This document shows positions 28,197 through 38,001 of a stretch of DNA of 64,000 nt, piece by piece. Position 1 is the first letter of the stretch. Each line of letters opens with the position of its first letter. Source of the DNA: Comamonadaceae bacterium (GTDB lineage Bacteria; Pseudomonadota; Gammaproteobacteria; Burkholderiales; Burkholderiaceae_C); contig JAAFJC010000007.1 of NCBI GenBank assembly GCA_013297925.1, positions 1-64,000 of the forward strand, given 5' to 3'. The notes under the pieces are model-generated. The model was not told the DNA's origin and did not search any database. It saw only the letters and a list, made by a program, of their open reading frames with translations. Both the position numbers and the translations under genes were made by a program.

Positions 28197-29333
28197 ATGG
28201 AGCGCGACCAAGCTTCGAAGTTTATCAATGACCTGTTGAAATTGATGGTGAGCCGCAATGGCTCTGACTTATTTCTCACGAGCGACTTTCCGCCCGCCGT
28301 GAAAGTGGATGGCAAGATTGCCAGAGTATCGCCTCAGCCGCTCACTGCTGCGCACACGCTGGCTCTCGCTCGCTCTATCATGAACGATAAGCAAGCTGCT
28401 GAGTTTGAGCGCACCAAGGAATGCAATTTTGCGATTTCGCCGCCAAGTGTGGGGCGTTTTCGTGTGAATGCCTTCATCCAGCAAGGCAAAGTAGGTATGG
28501 TACTGCGGGTGATTCCTGCCACGTTGCCCACCATCACTGCCCTCGGCTTGCCGCCTATTCTCTCTGAGTTAGTGATGACCAAGCGCGGTCTGATGATCCT
28601 CGTGGGTGCAACGGGCTCGGGCAAATCGACGACACTTGCCGCGATGATTGATCACCGCAACGAAAACTCTTACGGCCACATCATCACGATTGAAGATCCT
28701 GTGGAATTCGTGCATCCGCACAAGAATTGCGTTGTCACGCAACGCGAAGTCGGCCTAGATACTGACTCGTGGGAAGCCGCGCTGAAAAACACACTGCGCC
28801 AAGCACCTGATGTGATTTTGATGGGCGAGATTCGCGATCGCGAGACGATGGAGCACGCCGTGGCCTTCGCTGAAACCGGCCACCTCTGTATGGCCACGCT
28901 ACACGCCAACAGCGCCAACCAAGCACTGGATCGCATCATCAACTTCTTCCCCGAAGAGCGCCGCACTCAGCTATTGATGGATTTATCACTCAACTTGAAA
29001 GGCATGATCTCTCAGCGCCTCGTACCCAAGCAAGATGGCAAGGGCCGCTTTGCAGCCGTAGAGATCATGATCAACACGCCACTGATCTCCGATTTGATTT
29101 TCAAAGGCGAAGTGGCCGAGATCAAAGAGATCATGAAGAAGAGCCGCAATTTGGGCATGCAAACCTTTGACCAAGCTTTGTTTGATGGCTTTGAAGCCAG
29201 CGAAATCACCTTTGAAGATGCGCTGCGTAATGCCGATTCGGTGAACGATTTGCGCCTGCAAATCAAGCTACATTCTCAGCGCGCCAAGACCACAGATTTG
29301 GCAGCCGGCACAGAGATGTTTGCCATCGTTTAA
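28197..29333 (+). CDS. pilU: PilT/PilU type IV pilus ATPase
   Basis: GATGSGKSTTLAAMIDHRNENSYGHIITIEDPVEFVH; GEIRDRETMEHAVAFAETGHLCMATLHANSANQALDRI. Confidence 0.95.
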   Translation: MERDQASKFINDLLKLMVSRNGSDLFLTSDFPPAVKVDGKIARVSPQPLTAAHTLALARSIMNDKQAAEFERTKECNFAISPPSVGRFRVNAFIQQGKVGMVLRVIPATLPTITALGLPPILSELVMTKRGLMILVGATGSGKSTTLAAMIDHRNENSYGHIITIEDPVEFVHPHKNCVVTQREVGLDTDSWEAALKNTLRQAPDVILMGEIRDRETMEHAVAFAETGHLCMATLHANSANQALDRIINFFPEERRTQLLMDLSLNLKGMISQRLVPKQDGKGRFAAVEIMINTPLISDLIFKGEVAEIKEIMKKSRNLGMQTFDQALFDGFEASEITFEDALRNADSVNDLRLQIKLHSQRAKTTDLAAGTEMFAIV

Positions 29334-29351
29334 TTTTTATTATCAGCCTTT

Positions 29352-30257
29352 ATGTCTTCTATCAACACAAAAACCTACGAACCCACAGCTTCGCAAAAAG
29401 TGGCTTTTCTTGGCCTCGGCGTCATGGGTTATCCCATGGCCGGCCATCTTGTGTCGAACGGCCATCAAGTCACAGTCTATAACCGCAATGCTACAAAAAG
29501 TGAAGCATTCTGCGCAGAATTTAAGCCGGCGAAACGGGGTTTAACACCAAAAGAAGCGGTTGCAGAAGCAGATATTGTGTATTGCTGCGTGGGCAATGAT
29601 GATGATTTGCGCAGCGTTGTTTTGGGCGACCAAGGTGCGTTAGCTGGCATGAAGGCTGGCGCGGTGTTTGTCGATCACACCACGGCCTCGGCCAATGTGG
29701 CACGCGAGCTTTTTGCTGTGACCAAAGCCAAGGGCTTGCATTTCATTGACGCGCCCGTGTCAGGCGGCCAAGCGGGCGCTCAGAATGGCATGCTTACTGT
29801 GATGTGTGGCGGTGATCAAGCAGCATTCGATGCAGCCAAGCCAGCAGCTATGGCCTTTGCCAAAGCTTTTACGCGTATGGGCGAAGCCGGTGCGGGGCAG
29901 CTCACCAAAATGGTCAATCAAATCGCGATTGCAGGCTTGGTGCAAGGCTTATCTGAGGCGATTGCCTTTGGCAGCAAAGCAGGTCTCGATGTGAATCTGG
30001 TGCTCGATGTGATCGGCAAAGGTGCGGCGCAAAGCTGGCAGATGGACAATCGCGGCAAAACCATGGTGGCCGACAAATTCGATTTCGGCTTTGCTGTGGA
30101 TTGGATGCGCAAAGACTTGGGCCTCGTTTTGGATGAAGCCAAGCGAAATGGCGCGCGCTTGCCTGTGACGGCTTTGGTGGATCAGTTTTATGCGGATGTG
30201 CAACAACTCGGCGGACAGCGCTGGGATACTTCTAGTTTGATCAAGCGTCTCAAGTAA
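29352..30257 (+). CDS. NAD(P)-dependent oxidoreductase (3-hydroxyisobutyrate dehydrogenase family)
   Basis: FLGLGVMGYPMAGHLVSNGHQVTVYNRN; FIDAPVSGGQAGAQNG. Confidence 0.9.
   Translation: MSSINTKTYEPTASQKVAFLGLGVMGYPMAGHLVSNGHQVTVYNRNATKSEAFCAEFKPAKRGLTPKEAVAEADIVYCCVGNDDDLRSVVLGDQGALAGMKAGAVFVDHTTASANVARELFAVTKAKGLHFIDAPVSGGQAGAQNGMLTVMCGGDQAAFDAAKPAAMAFAKAFTRMGEAGAGQLTKMVNQIAIAGLVQGLSEAIAFGSKAGLDVNLVLDVIGKGAAQSWQMDNRGKTMVADKFDFGFAVDWMRKDLGLVLDEAKRNGARLPVTALVDQFYADVQQLGGQRWDTSSLIKRLK
29491..29535 (+). repeat. Dispersed ~40 bp repeat, copy inside 3-HIBDH-like gene
   Basis: ctacaaaaagtgaagcattctgcgcagaatttaagccggcgaaac. Confidence 0.65.
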
Positions 30258-30274
30258 TCTTGGCTTGCTGAGAC

Positions 30275-30396
30275 CTTTGATGGCCGCCTGCGCTTGGGCT
30301 ATCCCCCTACGCGAATGTCCTCCGGCTGGCGCTGCGCGCGTGCCTCCCCCTTTATTTCGCTACGGGAGATAACCCAATCACAGGTGGCCATCAAAG
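30275..30396. repeat. ~120 bp imperfect inverted repeat with ~33 bp arms between convergent genes
   Basis: ctttgatggccgcctgcgcttgggctatccccc paired with gggagataacccaatcacaggtggccatcaaag. Confidence 0.8.
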
Positions 30397-30411
30397 GGCA
30401 CGCCCAAGAAG

Positions 30412-30750
30412 TTACCAGCCCAGCATCAAACGCAACGGTAAATACACTGCCATGCCGCCGATGATGCAAGCCAAGGTATCGCGCCGCCAATAGAAGATTG
30501 CAGCGCCTGCTAGAGCACCGTAAATGCGCGCATCTTGCAGCGTCGTAATCAATTGGCCTTGCGTCATCACAATTTCTGGAATGATGACTGCGGACAGCGC
30601 AGCGATCGGAGCGTATTGCAGGCCGCGTTGCGCCCAATGGGGGAGCCGGAAATCTCTTTTGCTGATGAAGAAAAAAGATCGCGTGATGACAGTCACGACG
30701 GCCAGACCGAGGATGACGGCCAGCGTCCAGAGATCGGTTTGTCCCGTCAT
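30412..30750 (-). CDS. azlD: AzlD family branched-chain amino acid exporter subunit
   Basis: 113 aa, multi-TM; downstream of and overlapping AzlC-like ORF. Confidence 0.82.
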   Translation of the reverse strand: MTGQTDLWTLAVILGLAVVTVITRSFFFISKRDFRLPHWAQRGLQYAPIAALSAVIIPEIVMTQGQLITTLQDARIYGALAGAAIFYWRRDTLACIIGGMAVYLPLRLMLGW

Positions 30751-31559
30751 CGTGATTTCTCCATCGCAGGACGGAAGCGCTCTAAGCTGAGGCAAACGAC
30801 CACCGCCACGCCAATCGCCACCAAGATATTCAAACGCAGCGGCAAAGCAAATGCCACCACACCTGCCGCACCTGCGATCAGAGCAGAGACGATGCGTAGC
30901 TGACTGGTAGCCAGCGAGCAGGCGATGCCCACCAAAGCCAAAATACCTGCGAAACCCAAGCCCCAGGCTTGGGGGATCAGATTGGCCAGCAACACGCCTG
31001 CCACGCAGGGGAAGACCCAAGAGGCCCAGTTGGTCAAACTATTGCCCAGCAGATAGGCTTGCTGCTGAGCGCGCTCTTTTTCGATGAGTTCAAAGGGTTT
31101 TGGGCTGCTTGCCGGCATAGAATCTGCGCGAGGTGCTATGGATTCAGGAGTGTTCTCAGCAGTATATGGATAACGCTGCACAAACATTACATAGCTCAGA
31201 TCAGCAATCAAATAACCGCCAAGCATGCGCCGCCAGCGTGGCAGGTGCATCATGTAAGGCCGCAGATGCAGACTGAATACGACAAAGCGCAGATTCACAC
31301 AAAAGCCAGTGGCGAGGATCACCCACATCGGCGCGCCAGCCAGGATGAGGGGCATGGCGGCGAGCTGTGAGCTGCCTGCAAATACGATCAAAGCCATCGC
31401 CAAGCTCTCCACGAGTGAGAGACCAGATTTCATCATCGCCACGCCTGTCATCAAGCCCCAAGAGGCGATGCCCGGCGAGACGGGCAGCATGGCGCGCGCG
31501 CCTTCTTTGAATTCAGGGTGTTGCCAAAACCGCCGCTGTTTGTCGTCTGGCTGGCTCAA
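30747..31559 (-). CDS. azlC: AzlC family ABC-independent branched-chain amino acid exporter
   Basis: [40 protein letters not shown]. Confidence 0.85.
   Translation of the reverse strand: MSQPDDKQRRFWQHPEFKEGARAMLPVSPGIASWGLMTGVAMMKSGLSLVESLAMALIVFAGSSQLAAMPLILAGAPMWVILATGFCVNLRFVVFSLHLRPYMMHLPRWRRMLGGYLIADLSYVMFVQRYPYTAENTPESIAPRADSMPASSPKPFELIEKERAQQQAYLLGNSLTNWASWVFPCVAGVLLANLIPQAWGLGFAGILALVGIACSLATSQLRIVSALIAGAAGVVAFALPLRLNILVAIGVAVVVCLSLERFRPAMEKSR
31107..31147 (-). repeat. Dispersed ~40 bp repeat, copy inside azlC
   Basis: cttgccggcatagaatctgcgcgaggtgctatggattcag. Confidence 0.75.
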
Positions 31560-32536
31560 GCGGCGCTCTCAAACTTGTCACCCGCTTGCAGGGAGAAGCC
31601 GCGCAAAAACTCTGCGGCACTCAGGCGCTTGCCGCCCGCGCGCTGGAGCTCGGTGATGCGCAATACGCTGCCTTCGCCGCATAAAACATCGACGCCATCA
31701 GAATTGATCAGAGAAATAGCCCCCTCACCGGCATGAATACTGCGCAAGGCGCTATTATTTTGAGAGTGACTAACAACATGGGCTGCACACAGCTTGATCA
31801 GCTCACCACGCATCACGCTGGAGCAACCGGGCGATGGGGAAAAGGCGCGGATGCGGCGCTCAATCTGCGGCGCGCTCAGCTTCCAATTCACGGCGCTCTC
31901 CGCTTTGTCGATCTTGTTCGCATAAGTGATGCCCTGCTGCGGCTGCGGCACTCGCTTGAGCGGCATCTCTTGCAGGGCTTGCACGATCAAGCGACCGCCC
32001 AGAGCTGCGAGTTTGTCGTGCAGGCTGGGTGTGGTGTCTTGCGGCTCAATCGCAAGGCTCGCGATCAGCAGCATATCGCCAGTATCCAGCCCCGCGTCCA
32101 TTTGCATGATGGTGATGCCCGTCTCGCTATCGCCCGCCTCAATCGCGCGATGAATTGGCGCTGCGCCTCTCCAGCGTGGCAAGAGGCTCGCATGGATATT
32201 CAGGCAGCCCAAGCGCGGTGTATCGAGCACCCATTGCGGCAAGATAAGGCCATAAGCGGCGACGATCATCACATCGGCACGCACTGCCTCCAACTGAAGT
32301 TTGGCTGCAGCGGCTTCCTCAGGATACTTGCTATCCAAGCGCAAACTGCGCGGCTGAGCCACATTGATCCCATGCTCTAAAGCCAATTGCTTCACGGCCA
32401 AAGCTTGCAGTTTCATACCGCGCCCAGCGGGGCGATCTGGCTGGGTGAGCACCAGTGCGATCTCATGGCCGGCTTTGTGCAAAGCCTCCAGAGCCACCCG
32501 TGCAAACTCGGGCGTGCCCGCAAAAATAATTTTCAT
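31556..32536 (-). CDS. fmt: Methionyl-tRNA formyltransferase
   Basis: [64 protein letters not shown]. Confidence 0.96.
   Translation of the reverse strand: MKIIFAGTPEFARVALEALHKAGHEIALVLTQPDRPAGRGMKLQALAVKQLALEHGINVAQPRSLRLDSKYPEEAAAAKLQLEAVRADVMIVAAYGLILPQWVLDTPRLGCLNIHASLLPRWRGAAPIHRAIEAGDSETGITIMQMDAGLDTGDMLLIASLAIEPQDTTPSLHDKLAALGGRLIVQALQEMPLKRVPQPQQGITYANKIDKAESAVNWKLSAPQIERRIRAFSPSPGCSSVMRGELIKLCAAHVVSHSQNNSALRSIHAGEGAISLINSDGVDVLCGEGSVLRITELQRAGGKRLSAAEFLRGFSLQAGDKFESAA
31722..31766 (-). repeat. Dispersed ~40 bp repeat, copy inside fmt
   Basis: cctcaccggcatgaatactgcgcaaggcgctattattttgagag. Confidence 0.75.
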
Positions 32537-32537
32537 C

Positions 32538-33071
32538 TCAGCGTTGACCCGCAGCTTCGCGCTCCGCCTTGGCCATCTTGCTCTTGATGCGCGTGCGCTT
32601 CAGAGGCGAGAGGTATTCCACAAACACCTTGCCCATCAAATGATCCATCTCATGCTGAATACAAACGGCGAGCAAGCCATCCGCCTCGATCTCGCGCGAT
32701 GCGCCTTTGTCATCCAGCGCTTTGATGCGCACTGATGTGCTGCGCTCCACACCGTCATACACGCCAGGCACGGAGAGGCAGCCTTCGTCGCCCTTTACCT
32801 TCTCTGGGCTGGCCCAAAGAATCTCGGGATTGATCAGCACCAAAGGCGCATTGCGCTCTTCGCTCACATCAATCACGATCAAGCGTTCATGCACATCGAC
32901 TTGCGTGGCGGCGAGGCCAATGCCTTGCGCGTCATACATGGTGGCGAGCATGTCGGCAACCAACTGCTGAATGCGCGGCTCCAAACCAGCGGCAGCTGCC
33001 ACCGGCTTGGCCACTTTGTGCAGACGCGGATCGGGGTAGGTCAAAATGGGAAGTATCTGAGCTGAGGTCAT
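32538..33071 (-). CDS. def: Peptide deformylase
   Basis: [25 protein letters not shown] motifs. Confidence 0.96.
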   Translation of the reverse strand: MTSAQILPILTYPDPRLHKVAKPVAAAAGLEPRIQQLVADMLATMYDAQGIGLAATQVDVHERLIVIDVSEERNAPLVLINPEILWASPEKVKGDEGCLSVPGVYDGVERSTSVRIKALDDKGASREIEADGLLAVCIQHEMDHLMGKVFVEYLSPLKRTRIKSKMAKAEREAAGQR

Positions 33072-33251
33072 GGGTCAAGGCCAAAAATGCAGTGCGAAGG
33101 CTTCAGGAAGCTGGAAATGATGTATTTTCGCAATATTTCTGGCCTTTCGATGCTCTAGTAGAATCAAAAAAATCAAGAAATCTTGCCAAATCAATGGGTT
33201 AAGATCAAAATTGACAGTAATTTCTAGTTTTAACTTCGTGGAAAAACACGC

Positions 33252-34457
33252 ATGAAGCACCAGCATCCGCAACGAATTTTGGCTTTAGGCTTAGTGGCCG
33301 CCTGTGTCAGCATGTCTGCCAGCTTGGGCGTTGCACAAAATATCACCACACCCGCACAGAAAGCAACAGCCCAACGTGTGGCTCAAGCCGGCGTGGCGCT
33401 CGATGAGCTGGCAGCGAATGCACCAGACACCTACACCGTAAAAAGCGGCGATACGCTCTGGGCGATTTCAGGTCTGTACCTCAAGCAGCCATGGCGCTGG
33501 CCCGAACTGTGGGGCATGAATCTCAACGATATTCGTAACCCGCATTTGATCTATCCCGGCCAGGTGCTCACACTGGATAAGAGCTCGGGACGAGCTGTGT
33601 TGCGCGCTGGCGCTGCGGGCGCTACGGGTGGTTTGCAAACCGTCAAAGTCTCGCCTCGCACACGATTTGGCACTTTGGCCGATGCTGCGATTCCCACCAT
33701 TGCCAGCAACCTGATTGAGCCCTTCTTGGCTGAGCCTTTGTTGGTGGACGCTGCCGCTCATGACAATGCGCCTCGCTTGGTGGGCTCGGACAATGAGCGC
33801 ATCTTGTTCGCCAAAGGCGACCGCGTTTATGCGCGTGCCACGAAGCCACAAGATTTGGCAACAGAGAAGAATTCACCCTTCGTCTTCCGCGTGTACCGCA
33901 ACGCCGTGCCTCTGCGCGATCCCTCCACATCACAAATTTTGGCCTATGAGGCACAGTATTTGGGTACAGCAGAGCTGATCCGCGGCGAGAGCGTGCGCGA
34001 TGTCACGGGTAAAGACGGTCAAACGGCCAAAGAACTCGTACCAGCGACCTTTGATATCACTGGCAACAAAGAAGAGATGCGCGCCGGTGATCGCTTGCTT
34101 CCCGAGCCTAAACGTGAATTCTCAGCCTATGTGCCGCGTGCACCCGGTCGCACAATCGATGGCGTGCGCGTCATGTCGATTTATGGCAACGCCGTGGCTC
34201 GCGCAGGGCAAAACACTGTCGTCAGCCTCAACAAGGGCGCTGCCGACGGATTAGAGGTTGGCCATGTGCTGGCGATCATCAAAGATGGTCGCACCGTCAC
34301 TGACAGTACCGTCACGCCTCGCCAAGAAATTAAACTGCCTGATGAGCGCAATGGCCTGGCCATGGTATTCCGTACGTTTGACAAAGTCTCCTACGCGCTG
34401 ATCTTGCAAGTCAATGACGGCGTAAAAGTTGGCGATCGTTTGCTCAATCCTCGCTAA
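33252..34457 (+). CDS. LysM peptidoglycan-binding domain protein
   Basis: Signal peptide; YTVKSGDTLWAISGLYLKQPWRWPELWGMN...NPHLIYPGQVL. Confidence 0.9.
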   Translation: MKHQHPQRILALGLVAACVSMSASLGVAQNITTPAQKATAQRVAQAGVALDELAANAPDTYTVKSGDTLWAISGLYLKQPWRWPELWGMNLNDIRNPHLIYPGQVLTLDKSSGRAVLRAGAAGATGGLQTVKVSPRTRFGTLADAAIPTIASNLIEPFLAEPLLVDAAAHDNAPRLVGSDNERILFAKGDRVYARATKPQDLATEKNSPFVFRVYRNAVPLRDPSTSQILAYEAQYLGTAELIRGESVRDVTGKDGQTAKELVPATFDITGNKEEMRAGDRLLPEPKREFSAYVPRAPGRTIDGVRVMSIYGNAVARAGQNTVVSLNKGAADGLEVGHVLAIIKDGRTVTDSTVTPRQEIKLPDERNGLAMVFRTFDKVSYALILQVNDGVKVGDRLLNPR

Positions 34458-34472
34458 TTCTCCGCAGGCAGC

Positions 34473-35663
34473 ATGACGCGCGAGGAGCTTGGGCTTTGGC
34501 TGCGCTTGTCTGCAGCAGAAGGCGTTGGCTCGCTCACGGCGACAAGGCTTCTTAAGGCATTCGGTCTTCCTGATAAGATTTTTTCACAAAACGAGCAGGC
34601 ACTCAGCGTCGGTTTGAAACCGGCGCAAGTCAACGCCCTGCTCTCACCCAGTAAAGAATTGCCTGCGCTCATTGAAGCGAATTGGAACTGGCTATCTAGT
34701 ACTGACGGCGCGTGGCGTACGGTTGTGAGCTTGGCTGATAGCAACTATCCCAAAGCCTTGCTGCAATTGCCCGATCCACCCATCTTGCTCTATGTGACGG
34801 GCGCGCGGGCTGTGTATGAGCACATCGCGGCGAAAGAAGCTGCAGACGATATAGCTATCGTTGGCAGCCGAAACGCCACACCGCAGGGCTTAGGCAACGC
34901 ACGTAGCTTTGCCAAGGCTTTTGCCCAATCGGGCATGCATATCGTCAGTGGTTTGGCGCTTGGCATCGATGGTGCGGCACATGAAGGTGCGCTAGATGCG
35001 CAACATGATTTTGGCAGTGCTGCGGGCTCCACCGTTGCTGTCGTTGGCACAGGCCTGGATCGCGTGTACCCGAAACGCCACCATGATTTGGCGCATCGCA
35101 TCGTGCAGCATGGCCTGATCATTTCTGAATTCCCGATTGGCACACCGCCACTGGCAGAAAACTTCCCTCGCCGCAACCGCATCATTGCCGCGCTCACGCA
35201 AGGCACACTCGTGGTGGAAGCGGCCATTCAATCCGGCTCACTGATTACTGCACGGCAAGCTTTAGATTTAGGCAAAGACGTTTTCGCGATCCCCGGCTCG
35301 ATCCACAGCCCCCAAGCTAAAGGCTGCCATCACTTGATCAAGCAAGGCGCAAAACTCGTAGAAAGCGCTCAAGATGTAATCGAAGAGCTGCCCATCAAGC
35401 CTTCAACACAGTTAGCCCACACTATGATTTCAGGAGCGCTTCGCGCAGATTCTATGCCGGCCTGTGGCTCAAAAGACTCAGAAAATGCGTCAGAAGATCC
35501 ACTTTTGGATGCCCTCGGGCATGACCCCATCAGTCTAGATGCTCTGATTGATCGCACGGGAATTCCCGCTGCCCAATTGCAAGTGCAGTTGCTTGAATGG
35601 GAGCTGCTGGGTGAAGTGGCGCGGTTGCCGGGTGGCTTGTTTCAACGTATGGCGCAAGCTTAG
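34473..35663 (+). CDS. dprA: DNA-processing protein DprA/Smf
   Basis: IAIVGSRNATPQG; SGLALGIDGAAHEGAL; FPRRNRIIAALTQGTLVVEA. Confidence 0.94.
   Translation: MTREELGLWLRLSAAEGVGSLTATRLLKAFGLPDKIFSQNEQALSVGLKPAQVNALLSPSKELPALIEANWNWLSSTDGAWRTVVSLADSNYPKALLQLPDPPILLYVTGARAVYEHIAAKEAADDIAIVGSRNATPQGLGNARSFAKAFAQSGMHIVSGLALGIDGAAHEGALDAQHDFGSAAGSTVAVVGTGLDRVYPKRHHDLAHRIVQHGLIISEFPIGTPPLAENFPRRNRIIAALTQGTLVVEAAIQSGSLITARQALDLGKDVFAIPGSIHSPQAKGCHHLIKQGAKLVESAQDVIEELPIKPSTQLAHTMISGALRADSMPACGSKDSENASEDPLLDALGHDPISLDALIDRTGIPAAQLQVQLLEWELLGEVARLPGGLFQRMAQA
35422..35463 (+). repeat. Dispersed ~40 bp repeat, copy inside dprA linker
   Basis: ctatgatttcaggagcgcttcgcgcagattctatgccggcc. Confidence 0.75.
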
Positions 35664-36280
35664 GGTTTGATCAACCCATACGCCAGCCATGCAGCCGTCC
35701 CCCACATTGTGATCACCACGAGCACGTCAATCGCGCGCCACACGTTCGGGTGGGCAAGTTGTCTCGCCATCGCCGCTGCACCCAAGCCTAGCGTCACAAA
35801 CCAAAGCGCGGAGCCCAAAGCTGCGCCCATGCCGAATATCCAATTGCTCGGCGCGCTGTAAGCCAGCGATGCCGTGCCGATGATCACGGCCGTGTCAATC
35901 CAGGCGTGAGGATTGAGCCAGGAGAACGCCAAGGCACTAGACACTGCCGCGCCAGAGCTCTGAGGCGCATCTTGCTGAGCCGCCCGCAAGCCCTGCTGCG
36001 CTGGAAGCCGAGCTCTCTTGGCGGCTTGCCAGCCATAGTTGATCAAAAATAAAATCGCTGCCCCCACCAAGGCTGCATTGATATGCGGTGAGAGCTCACC
36101 CAGCTTGGCCAATCCCATCACGCCAATACAGATGAGTAGAAAATCCGTGATCGCACAAGCCGCAATCGTGATGCCCACATGCGAGCGCAACAGCCCCATG
36201 CGGAGCACATGCGCATTTTGCGGGCCGATGGCCACGATGAGAGATAGGCTGAGCAACATGCCCGAGAGAAAAATGTTCAT
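35660..36280 (-). CDS. LysE/ArgO family amino acid exporter
   Basis: IVAIGPQNAHVLRMGLLRSHVG; divergent to an ArgP-like LysR regulator. Confidence 0.88.
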   Translation of the reverse strand: MNIFLSGMLLSLSLIVAIGPQNAHVLRMGLLRSHVGITIAACAITDFLLICIGVMGLAKLGELSPHINAALVGAAILFLINYGWQAAKRARLPAQQGLRAAQQDAPQSSGAAVSSALAFSWLNPHAWIDTAVIIGTASLAYSAPSNWIFGMGAALGSALWFVTLGLGAAAMARQLAHPNVWRAIDVLVVITMWGTAAWLAYGLIKP

Positions 36281-36362
36281 GAGATGGATTGTGGATGGGA
36301 ATTTTTAAAATCAAATGAAATTAACTATTTATCAATTAAGTTAAAAATGATTTAATACAATG
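36281..36362. promoter_or_regulatory. AT-rich divergent intergenic region between lysE and argP-like genes
   Basis: aaatcaaatgaaattaactatttatcaattaagttaaaaatgatttaatac between divergent genes; LysR-type target expected but no specific site proven. Confidence 0.4.
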
Positions 36363-37277
36363 ATGTTAGATGCCAAACAGCTTGAAGCCTTTGCCGCCAC
36401 TGTGCAAACGGGAAGTCTCACCATTGCCGCCAAACAATTGCGCCTCACGCTTGCAGCAGTGAGCATTCGCATCAAAGCCCTAGAAACCCAACTTGGCCAA
36501 CGCCTGCTCATACGCGGCAAAACTGCGCAAGCTACTCGCGCCGGCCAAGTGCTGCTCGCTCACATCAGCCGCACTCGCTTGCTCGAAGCCGATTTGGCCG
36601 AGCGCTTGGCCTCACCGCAGGATGTTTCGCAATGGCTCGCACTGCCTGTCGCGGTCAACGCCGATTCGCTGGCCTCGTGGTTTTTGCCGGGTGTGCAGGC
36701 CACCTTGCAAACGCATCGCCTGCTACTGCACAGCGTCGTGGATGATCAGGAGCATACCTTGCAGTGGCTGCAAAACGGTGATGTGCTTGGCTGCGTGACT
36801 GATCTGCCCAAGCCCCTGCGCGGTTGTACCGCCGAACCGCTGGGCACGATGCGCTATCACTGCCTAGGCAGCCCTGCGCTTGCCAAGCAATTGCGTGCGC
36901 TCAAACGCAAATCCAATGCGCCCGCGCTCTTGCAAATTCCCGCGCTGTGCTTCAACCCCAAAGACCATTTGCAAGATCGCTTCTTGAAAGACGCCTTCAA
37001 GTTGAAAGATGCTTCCTACCCACGCCACTACTTTCCTGCAGGCGATGCCTATCACCTAGCCATGCTGCAAAGCCTGGGTTGGGGTTTGCAGGCCGATGTG
37101 CAGATGCGTTTGCAATGGCGCGGTGAGATCGAAGCAGGCCGTCTCGTTGATCTGTTTCCGGGGCAGCATATCGATGTGCCTTTGTATTGGCATCATTGGC
37201 AGCGCGAATCCGCACAGGCCGCTCGACTCACAGTCGCCGTGATCGCAGCGGCAAAGCAACATCTTTTGCAAGAGTAA
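36363..37277 (+). CDS. argP: LysR family regulator, ArgP/IciA-like
   Basis: LDAKQLEAFAATVQTGSLTIAAKQLRLTLAAVSIRIKALETQLGQRLLIR; next to lysE. Confidence 0.82.
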   Translation: MLDAKQLEAFAATVQTGSLTIAAKQLRLTLAAVSIRIKALETQLGQRLLIRGKTAQATRAGQVLLAHISRTRLLEADLAERLASPQDVSQWLALPVAVNADSLASWFLPGVQATLQTHRLLLHSVVDDQEHTLQWLQNGDVLGCVTDLPKPLRGCTAEPLGTMRYHCLGSPALAKQLRALKRKSNAPALLQIPALCFNPKDHLQDRFLKDAFKLKDASYPRHYFPAGDAYHLAMLQSLGWGLQADVQMRLQWRGEIEAGRLVDLFPGQHIDVPLYWHHWQRESAQAARLTVAVIAAAKQHLLQE

Positions 37278-37286
37278 ACTCAAATC

Positions 37287-37928
37287 ATGCCACTCTCACT
37301 CATCGAACACGCCGATGGTAAACACCGCTGCTCATGGTGCGGCGAAGGCGATACTTTTGCCGATTACATCCATTACCACGATCACGAATGGGGCATGCCG
37401 GTGATGGATGAGCGCCGCCTCTTTGAAAAAATCACACTCGAAGGTTTTCAAGCGGGTCTCTCCTGGATCACGATCTTGCGCAAACGTGATCGCTTCCGTG
37501 AGGTATTCAAACAATTCGATTTTGAAAAAGTCGCTCGCTTCACCGAGAAAGATGTGGAGCGCCTCGTGCAAGACGCAGGCATCATCCGCCATCGCGGCAA
37601 GATCGAGTCTGCCATCAACAACGCGCAGAAAGTCTGCGATTTGATCGACACCCAAGGCGCTGGCGCATTGGCCAAACTCATCTGGTCTCACGAGCCCACC
37701 GCCAAACAACGGCCACCCAAGATCACCCCCGAAATCGCTAGCACCCTCGGCCAAACCGAGCAATCTCAAGCGCTGAGCAAAACGCTACGCAAAATGGGGT
37801 TCAATTTCGTCGGCCCCACCACCATGTACGCCATGATGCAATCCATGGGTGTGGTCAACGATCATCTGGAAGGCTGCAGCCATCGTGCGCAGGTGGAAGC
37901 GGCGCGCCTAGCACTCAAACGACCGTGA
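37287..37928 (+). CDS. tag: DNA-3-methyladenine glycosylase I
   Basis: YHDHEWGMPVMDERRLFEKITLEGFQAGLSWITILRKRDRFREVF. Confidence 0.93.
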   Translation: MPLSLIEHADGKHRCSWCGEGDTFADYIHYHDHEWGMPVMDERRLFEKITLEGFQAGLSWITILRKRDRFREVFKQFDFEKVARFTEKDVERLVQDAGIIRHRGKIESAINNAQKVCDLIDTQGAGALAKLIWSHEPTAKQRPPKITPEIASTLGQTEQSQALSKTLRKMGFNFVGPTTMYAMMQSMGVVNDHLEGCSHRAQVEAARLALKRP

Positions 37929-37956
37929 AGAGCACAAATCAGGTCGAAATTGGCAC

Positions 37957-38000
37957 TTAGCCGGCGCATTTATTGCGCAACATGCTATCGAATCGATAGC
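37957..38000 (-). repeat. Dispersed ~40 bp repeat, intergenic tag/htpG copy
   Basis: ttagccggcgcatttattgcgcaacatgctatcgaatcgatagc. Confidence 0.55.
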
Positions 38001-38001
38001 A

